Assembly (NCBI RefSeq): GCF_030734285.1
Contig: NZ_CP132294.1
Span: forward strand, 3,286,001-3,350,000
DNA from: Natronococcus sp. AD-5
GTDB lineage: Archaea > Halobacteriota > Halobacteria > Halobacteriales > Natrialbaceae
Reading direction: 5' to 3'
Length of the DNA: 64,000 nucleotides
How positions within the stretch are numbered: the first letter of the stretch is position 1; every line of letters starts with the position of its first letter. The translations under genes were made by a program, and so were the position numbers. Positions 59,573-64,000 of the stretch are shown one piece after another. Below the pieces are notes generated by a model. The model was not told the DNA's origin. It ran no database searches and saw only the letters and a list, made by a program, of their open reading frames with translations.

Positions 59573-59667
59573 CGAATTGAACTATTACCTATCGTGTTAT
59601 TAACGTAAACGGCTAGGACATTTTGTGGTATGCAAATACATGACGGCGCTCCAATGGAAGGTGCTAA

Positions 59668-59674
59668 TTTTTAT
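59668..59674 (+). promoter_or_regulatory. TATA box for the halocyanin-like gene
   Basis: TTTTTAT lies 25-31 bases before ATG 59699, supporting that start over an in-frame ATG at 59630. Confidence 0.55.
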
Positions 59675-59698
59675 GTTCTCAGTCCCAATCACTCGTTG

Positions 59699-60316
59699 AT
59701 GACACGAGACAACGGTGTTTCACGGCGGACCGCGATCAAGCTGACCGGTGCTGCAGCCGCGACCGCCGTCGTCGCAGGATGTTCTGACGACGAAGGTAAC
59801 GGTGGCAACGGCGGCAACGGCGGCAACGGCGGCAACGGCGGCAACGGCGAAGACGGGGGCAGCGAGTTCAATATCGAGCCCGACACGGAGATCGTGCTCG
59901 AGGCGCAGACCTCCGAGTGGACCGGCGCCGAGCCGTCCGACATCGAAGGCGAGTCGAACCCGACGCTGGTCCTCCAGTCCGGCGAGTCGTACACGATCGG
60001 CTGGGAGGAAGGTGACGGCAGCGGCCACAACATCCAGATCGAGGACGACAACGAGGAGGTCGTCGAAGACTACGAAACCGACGTCGAAAACGAAGGCGGC
60101 GAAAGCCAGATGATCGACTTCGAGGCCAGCGAGGAGATGGCCAACTACGTCTGCGAACCGCACCGTGGTCAAATGGTCGGCGAGCTGAAGGTCGAGGAAG
60201 GCGAGAACGGTGGGAACGGCGAAGGCGGTAACGAGACGGAGAACGGTGAAGGCGGTAACGAGACTGAAAACGGCGGCATGGGCGAAGACAACGAGACGGA
60301 AGAAGACGGATCGTAA
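59699..60316 (+). CDS. Tat lipoprotein, halocyanin-like cupredoxin with Gly-Asn linker
   Basis: The 205-residue protein starts with a twin-arginine lipoprotein signal (MTRDNGVSRRTAIKLTGAAA, lipobox VVAGC with Cys28). A GGN-repeat linker leads to a cupredoxin domain: SYTIGWEEGDGSGHNIQIED provides the first His, and YVCEPHRGQMVGELKV the Cys, second His and Met of a type-1 copper site. The C-terminal tail has repeats of GEGGNETEN, acidic and low-complexity. It is probably a membrane-anchored outer-face electron carrier of the halocyanin type. It stands alone, with its own promoter. Confidence 0.85.
   Translation: MTRDNGVSRRTAIKLTGAAAATAVVAGCSDDEGNGGNGGNGGNGGNGGNGEDGGSEFNIEPDTEIVLEAQTSEWTGAEPSDIEGESNPTLVLQSGESYTIGWEEGDGSGHNIQIEDDNEEVVEDYETDVENEGGESQMIDFEASEEMANYVCEPHRGQMVGELKVEEGENGGNGEGGNETENGEGGNETENGGMGEDNETEEDGS
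59801..59845 (+). repeat. 9-bp tandem repeat encoding Gly-Gly-Asn
   Basis: Five consecutive units of GGYGGCAAC lie in the linker after the lipobox of the halocyanin-like gene. Identical third bases suggest recent slippage, so the count may vary among strains. Confidence 0.85.
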
Positions 60317-60653
60317 CTGAGTCGCCTCCGCTCGTTTCGCAATTCCCTTTTTACCGCGTGCGTTCGCCCGATAACTCGACCTGTCGGTCAGCGCAGCGAC
60401 AGCCGTCGCGAGACGTAGTTCGCGTCGGTTGACATACGACGGCAGTTTCAGCCCGCATCGAGCGAGCGAAAGCGATACGTTCACCGGTAGCGACGCGGGT
60501 TGATCTTCCACCGAAGACGAATATCATATTACGTAGTAGCACACGCCACCTGTGGTGTGATAGGTGGTAGCTCTTCTCTTTGGATTTGGGAGTCACAGCC
60601 CCTCTCTCCGAGGATATCAAAGTACAAGTAGCTCGGTCCCATTTCGTGGTAAA
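60317..60653. other. Non-coding region upstream of an EamA gene
   Basis: I see no convincing gene in these 337 bases. CACACGCCAC and GTGGTGTG near 60538-60558 make an imperfect inverted repeat, with an AT-rich part (about 60522-60535) just before it. The last 50 bases hold a TATCAAAGTACAAG element that may be the promoter of the EamA gene. Confidence 0.35.
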
Positions 60654-61682
60654 ATGACTTCACAGCGAGATATCTTCCTCTTCGTTGCGCTCGCGGTCGC
60701 CTGGGGAACCGCGTTCGGAGCGATCGAGATCGGCCTGGCGACGTTGCCGCCGATCCTCTTCGCCGCGCTTCGACTCGACGGTGCGGTCCTCCTCTTTACC
60801 GTCGCCGTCGCGGCGCTCGGCTACGAGTGGCGGCCGCGAACGCGGGAGGACTGGTTCACGATCGCGATCTCCGGCGGACTGATCGTCGGGGGTCACTACG
60901 GACTGCTGTTCCTCGGTCAGTCGTACGTCTCGAGCGCCGTCGCCGCGATCGTGCTCAGCCTGACGCCGATCGTGACGCCGCCGCTCGCGCTCGCGCTCCT
61001 CCCTCGCGAACGGATCCGCGCCCCCGCGGTCGTCGGCCTCGTCGTCGGCCTCGCCGGCGTCGTCGTCATCGCCCTGTCGGGCGGCTCGATCGACGGCAAG
61101 GTGCTCGGCGTCGCCCTGCTGTTCGGCTCGTCGTTCGTCTTCGCGATCGGCTCGGTCCTGACCGAACGAACGCGCGGGACGCTCCCGCTGCTGCCGCTCC
61201 AGACGTGGGCGATGGCGGTCGGTGCGAGCATGCTCCACGCGCTGAGCTTCGCACACCCCGGCGAGACCATCGTCTCGACGCTGGCGACGGCGTGGACGCC
61301 CGAGACGGTCGCCGCGCTCGCGTACCTGGCCGTCGTCTCCACCGCGGGCGGCTTCCTCGCGTACTTCGTCCTGCTCGAGCGGGTCGGCGCGAGCGAACTC
61401 AGCCTGGTCAACTACGCCTCGCCCGTCGTCGCGGCGGTCGTCGGCTGGGCGCTCCTGGGCGAGTCGATCACGCTCGCGACGATCGCCGGCTTCGGACTGA
61501 TCCTGGCCGGCTTCGCCCTGTGTAAGATCGACGCGCTCTGGAAACTCGGAGCCCCCGCGGCCGGCTACGGACCGACTCGGTCCGCGGCCGTGGCGGCCAG
61601 GGCCGACGATATCGTGGTCGACGGCAACGTCTACGTCACCAGTACCGACCGCTACGCCGGGCCGGTACAGTCGGCGGACTGA
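60654..61682 (+). CDS. EamA/DMT-family transporter
   Basis: This 342-residue protein has ten membrane helices in two EamA repeats, beginning LFVALAVAWGTAFGAIEIGL and with the second-half YLAVVSTAGGFLAYFVLLER. It has a 35-residue hydrophilic C-terminal tail (ADDIVVDGNVYVTSTDRYAG) that is not part of the fold. It should export a small metabolite; the substrate is not known. The start is ATG 60654 (MTSQRDIFLF). It is not closely similar to the other EamA protein at 51310. Confidence 0.85.
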   Translation: MTSQRDIFLFVALAVAWGTAFGAIEIGLATLPPILFAALRLDGAVLLFTVAVAALGYEWRPRTREDWFTIAISGGLIVGGHYGLLFLGQSYVSSAVAAIVLSLTPIVTPPLALALLPRERIRAPAVVGLVVGLAGVVVIALSGGSIDGKVLGVALLFGSSFVFAIGSVLTERTRGTLPLLPLQTWAMAVGASMLHALSFAHPGETIVSTLATAWTPETVAALAYLAVVSTAGGFLAYFVLLERVGASELSLVNYASPVVAAVVGWALLGESITLATIAGFGLILAGFALCKIDALWKLGAPAAGYGPTRSAAVAARADDIVVDGNVYVTSTDRYAGPVQSAD

Positions 61683-61703
61683 TCTCGTCGGGAGCGCGAC
61701 GGG

Positions 61704-61709
61704 TTTATC
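61704..61709 (+). promoter_or_regulatory. TATA box for the zinc-ribbon membrane gene
   Basis: TTTATC lies 25-30 bases before the GTG at 61734, supporting that start. Confidence 0.5.
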
Positions 61710-61733
61710 AGCGAGTGCGAACGACTGGATCGC

Positions 61734-62015
61734 GTGACGCCTCATCCGAACGTCGCACTACCCGTCGGACTGGCCGTCGGCGACCTGGGGACGCCCGCCT
61801 TCCTCGCGTTATTCGGACTACTGGCGTTTCTGATTCTCGCGGCCCGGGCCGACCACGCCCTCGAGACGTTCGGCGGCGACGATTCCGCAGGGCGATCCAA
61901 AACCAACTGTCCGGCGTGTGGGGGGCGTATCGCGGTCGAGTCCGACAGCTGTGATCACTGCGAGCACTCGCCGGCCGGCGACGAGACCCCGGGCTACGGG
62001 TGGGCCGAGACGTGA
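61734..62015 (+). CDS. Membrane protein with C-terminal zinc ribbon
   Basis: The 93-residue protein has a membrane helix region (LGTPAFLALFGLLAFLILAA, about 18-37) and a compact zinc ribbon in the C-terminal half, with CPACGGRIAVESDSCDHCEH giving four cysteines in two CxxC pairs. Similar small haloarchaeal proteins have no known role; a membrane-linked zinc ribbon may act in protein or RNA contacts. The start is GTG 61734, positioned at a normal distance from a TATA box. It follows the EamA gene on the same strand. Confidence 0.7.
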   Translation: MTPHPNVALPVGLAVGDLGTPAFLALFGLLAFLILAARADHALETFGGDDSAGRSKTNCPACGGRIAVESDSCDHCEHSPAGDETPGYGWAET

Positions 62016-62172
62016 CGATGCGGACCAGTCACGTGTGAACGATCGGTTCGGGAGACCACCGGCGCGGGCGACTCGTTCGTCACGGCTGAGCCGCGGCCGA
62101 CCGGCCCGTTCCTGCGGCATCCAAAAGTACCATACCGCCACGCGACCCAGTGGACCGTATTCAGGTGGTTAC

Positions 62173-63285
62173 GTGACCGAAAAACGCGAATACAGAGACG
62201 ACTATCCCGACAAGACGCTGTACATCCCGGGCCCGACCGAGGTGCGCGAGGACGTCATCGAGGCGATGTGCGAGCCGATGTTCGGCCACCGGATGGACCG
62301 TATGACGGACCTCTACACGACCATCGTCGAGGATACGAGGGAGTTCCTCGGCACCGACAGCGACGTCATCGTTCTCACCGGCTCGGGGACCGAATTCATG
62401 GAGAGTTCGATCCTCAACCTCGTCGACGAGAACGTGCTCGTGACGACCTGCGGCAGCTTCAGCGAGCGACAGGCCAACGTCGCCGAACGGCTGGGCAAGA
62501 CCGTCGATACGCTCGAGTACGAGTGGGGGCAGGCCGTCAAGCCCGAGGACGTTCGCGAGGCGCTCGAGGAGAGCGAAACGGAGTACGACGTCGTCACCTG
62601 CGTGATGAACGAGAGTTCGACCGGGGTCCGCAACCCCGTCGAGGAGATCGGCGACGTCGTCGCCGAGTACCCGGACACCTACTTCGTCGTCGACGCCGTC
62701 TCGTCGCTGGGCGGCGACTACGTCGACATCGACGAACACGGCATCGACGTCATCTTCACGTCGGTTCAGAAGGCGTTCGCCATGCCGCCGGGCCTCGCCG
62801 TGTGCGTCGTCAGCGACGACGCCTACGAGCGCGAACTCGAGAAAGAGTCGGCGTCGTGGTACGGGGGCTTCCAGCGCACGCTCGACTACTACGACCGGAA
62901 GGGCCAGACTCACTCCACGCCGGCGATTCCGGTCATGCTCGCGTATCGAAAGCAGATGAAACACATGCTCGAGGAGAGCCACGACGCGCGCGACCGGCGC
63001 CACCGCGAGATGGCCGAGTACACCCGCGAGTGGGCCCGCGAGCACTTCGATATGTTCCCCGAGGAGGGCTACGAGTCCCAGACGGTGAGCTGTATCGAGA
63101 ACACGCAGGGGATCGACGTCGCCGAGACCATCGACGCCGTCTCCGAGGAGTACGACATGGTCTTCTCGAATGGCTACGGGTCGGTGCTCGGCGAGGAGAC
63201 GTTCCGCATCGGGCACATGGGCGAACACGACGTCGAATCGATCAAGGCGCTGACCGACGCTATCGAAGACGTCGCGGGACTGTAA
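62173..63285 (+). CDS. Alanine-glyoxylate / serine-pyruvate type aminotransferase
   Basis: The 370-residue fold-type I PLP enzyme begins VTEKREYRDDYPDKTLYIPG and has PGPTEVREDVIEAMCEPMFG, VLTGSGTEFMESSILNLVDE, the aspartate VVDAVSSLGGDYVDIDEHGI and the PLP lysine K200 in VIFTSVQKAFAMPPGLAV. The family interconverts alanine, serine, glyoxylate and pyruvate; some members act on phosphonates or ureidoglycine, so the precise substrate is open. The start is GTG 62173. It converges on the subtilase gene. Confidence 0.9.
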   Translation: MTEKREYRDDYPDKTLYIPGPTEVREDVIEAMCEPMFGHRMDRMTDLYTTIVEDTREFLGTDSDVIVLTGSGTEFMESSILNLVDENVLVTTCGSFSERQANVAERLGKTVDTLEYEWGQAVKPEDVREALEESETEYDVVTCVMNESSTGVRNPVEEIGDVVAEYPDTYFVVDAVSSLGGDYVDIDEHGIDVIFTSVQKAFAMPPGLAVCVVSDDAYERELEKESASWYGGFQRTLDYYDRKGQTHSTPAIPVMLAYRKQMKHMLEESHDARDRRHREMAEYTREWAREHFDMFPEEGYESQTVSCIENTQGIDVAETIDAVSEEYDMVFSNGYGSVLGEETFRIGHMGEHDVESIKALTDAIEDVAGL

Positions 63286-63333
63286 ACCGACGGTCGAATT
63301 CTCACCGACTTACTCGGAGTCGCTCGCCGACGG

Positions 63334-64000
63334 CTACCGAAACAGCCCGCGAAGACGTTCGAGGGCGCCGGCGACCAGGTCGACGAACCGCTCGAGCACC
63401 GACGCGAACCGATCGAAGAGGGAGCCCGTCCACTCGCCGGTAGCGGATCTGTCGCTCCGGTCCCCGCCGCGGTCGTCACCGTCGGTCGCGCGGTCGTCGC
63501 CGACCGCCGCGCGGGCGTCCACGAGTCCGTCCCCTTCCTCGCAGGTTCCGAGCACCTCCGCCGCCGTCTCGGCGAGGATTCGCCGGACCGGCTCGTTCGG
63601 TCCCGGTCCCTCCTCGTCGCGCGTCTCCCAGAGGAGCGCCGCGACGCCGGTGACGAACGGGGTGGCGACGCTCGTCCCGCTCGCCTCGGCGTACCGGTTA
63701 TCCACGGTGGTCGAGACGACGTCGGTGCCCGGCGCCAGCAGATCGACGGCCGCGCCGACGCTGCTGTAGGACGCCAGCGTGTCGTCCTCGTTCATCGCGG
63801 TGACCGCGACGACGTCGGGGTGGGTGGCGGGGTAGGTCATCGTCTCCGCCTCGCACGATCCGTCGCCATCGTTTCCCTCGTTGCCGGCCGCACAGAGCAG
63901 GAGGTGTCCCGCCGAATGCGCCGCCTCGATCGCCCGATCCACGGCGTCGCTCTCCGACTCGCCGCCGAGGCTCATCGAGATCACCTCGACGTCGTTCGAC
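63334..64000 (-). CDS. S8 subtilase family serine protease (partial, C-terminal part)
   Basis: The gene runs off the right edge, so its N-terminus with the catalytic Asp and His is missing. Visible are the oxyanion-hole Asn in LLCAAGNEGNDGDGSCEAET and the catalytic Ser in EASGTSVATPFVTGVAALLW. An acidic linker (DGDDRGGDRSDRSATG) and a C-terminal helix pair RFASVLERFVDLVAGALERL follow. Haloarchaeal subtilases (halolysins) are usually secreted by the Tat pathway; whether this one has a signal cannot be seen. The visible C-terminus is not the usual halolysin domain. Confidence 0.88.
   Translation of the reverse strand, partial: SNDVEVISMSLGGESESDAVDRAIEAAHSAGHLLLCAAGNEGNDGDGSCEAETMTYPATHPDVVAVTAMNEDDTLASYSSVGAAVDLLAPGTDVVSTTVDNRYAEASGTSVATPFVTGVAALLWETRDEEGPGPNEPVRRILAETAAEVLGTCEEGDGLVDARAAVGDDRATDGDDRGGDRSDRSATGEWTGSLFDRFASVLERFVDLVAGALERLRGLFR

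Noticed and set aside
59795-59850. Short tandem units considered as a CRISPR-like array
   Set aside because: Units are 9 bases without spacers and encode a linker within a gene.
60351-60620. Minus-strand frame of 89 codons in a gene-free region
   Set aside because: Several Cys, His and Arg with no domain pattern, no promoter, and only weak codon bias.

Overview
The window is a stretch of chromosome from an extremely halophilic archaeon (class Halobacteria). Gene content and protein style resemble Natrialbaceae such as Haloterrigena or Natrinema, but the genus is an inference. The evidence is: high G+C; strongly acidic proteins; an archaeal replication and repair set (PCNA clamp, primase large subunit, Hjc resolvase); the haloarchaeal pair of TatC and double-length TatC; twin-arginine lipoproteins with halocyanin-like copper sites; and many haloarchaea-only families (HVO_0234 propeller, HalOD1, DUF5789, DUF7118, DUF6789). 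Many genes start at, or within a few bases of, the expected transcription start, with a TATA-like box about 25-32 bases upstream of the start codon, as in leaderless haloarchaeal transcripts. I found no rRNA, tRNA, CRISPR array or intact insertion sequence.

Layout. 1-5.0 kb: a partial HTH regulator, a small membrane protein, an MmgE/PrpD enzyme, a DUF5789 protein, two tandem DUF892 ferritin-like proteins and a cupin. 5.3-9.4 kb: a glutamate-cysteine-ligase-like enzyme, a nickel-transporter-like gene broken by two frame changes, a DUF6789 membrane protein and LarE. 9.4-13.0 kb: divergent tatC and double tatC. 13.1-18.7 kb: small regulators, RlmE, a UPF0175/PIN toxin-antitoxin pair bounded by two copies of the rlmE start region, an Hsp20-like protein, DUF2267, a PRC-barrel-like protein, a cysteine-free uracil-DNA glycosylase relative and a universal stress protein stub. 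18.7-22.8 kb: replication (pcn, priL) with a HalOD1 protein and an alpha/beta hydrolase. 23-33.5 kb: SWIM protein, AidB-like acyl-CoA dehydrogenase, PAP2 phosphatase, cytochrome P450, Hjc, CPBP protease, then S-adenosylhomocysteine hydrolase and an MTA/SAH deaminase on either side of an acidic secreted repeat protein.

33.5-38.7 kb is an accessory-looking surface-glycan cassette (deacetylase, GNAT, flippase) flanked by AT-richer non-coding DNA. 38.6-48.1 kb: HVO_0234 propeller with a possible small downstream gene, GlmM, membrane proteins, universal stress protein, histidine kinase, DUF7118, HisI, BrkB-like protein and a second PAP2 protein. 48.3-64 kb: a lipoprotein-cupredoxin fusion, serine synthesis genes (serA, serB), two EamA transporters, MscS channel, the metY-metX pair for sulfur assimilation into homocysteine, an MFS transporter, a halocyanin-like lipoprotein, a zinc-ribbon membrane protein, an alanine-glyoxylate-type aminotransferase and the C-terminal part of a subtilase.

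Two metabolic themes recur. One is homocysteine and SAH turnover (metY/metX making homocysteine, ahcY and mtaD disposing of SAH). The other is envelope chemistry (glmM, deacetylase, GNAT, flippase, two PAP2 proteins, Tat translocases and their lipoprotein clients). I see no single clearly new defence or mobile system. The strongest anomalies are the toxin-antitoxin cassette bounded by 27-base copies of the rlmE start, the frame-disrupted nickel permease next to larE, and the coding-like stretch just past the stop of the HVO_0234 gene.
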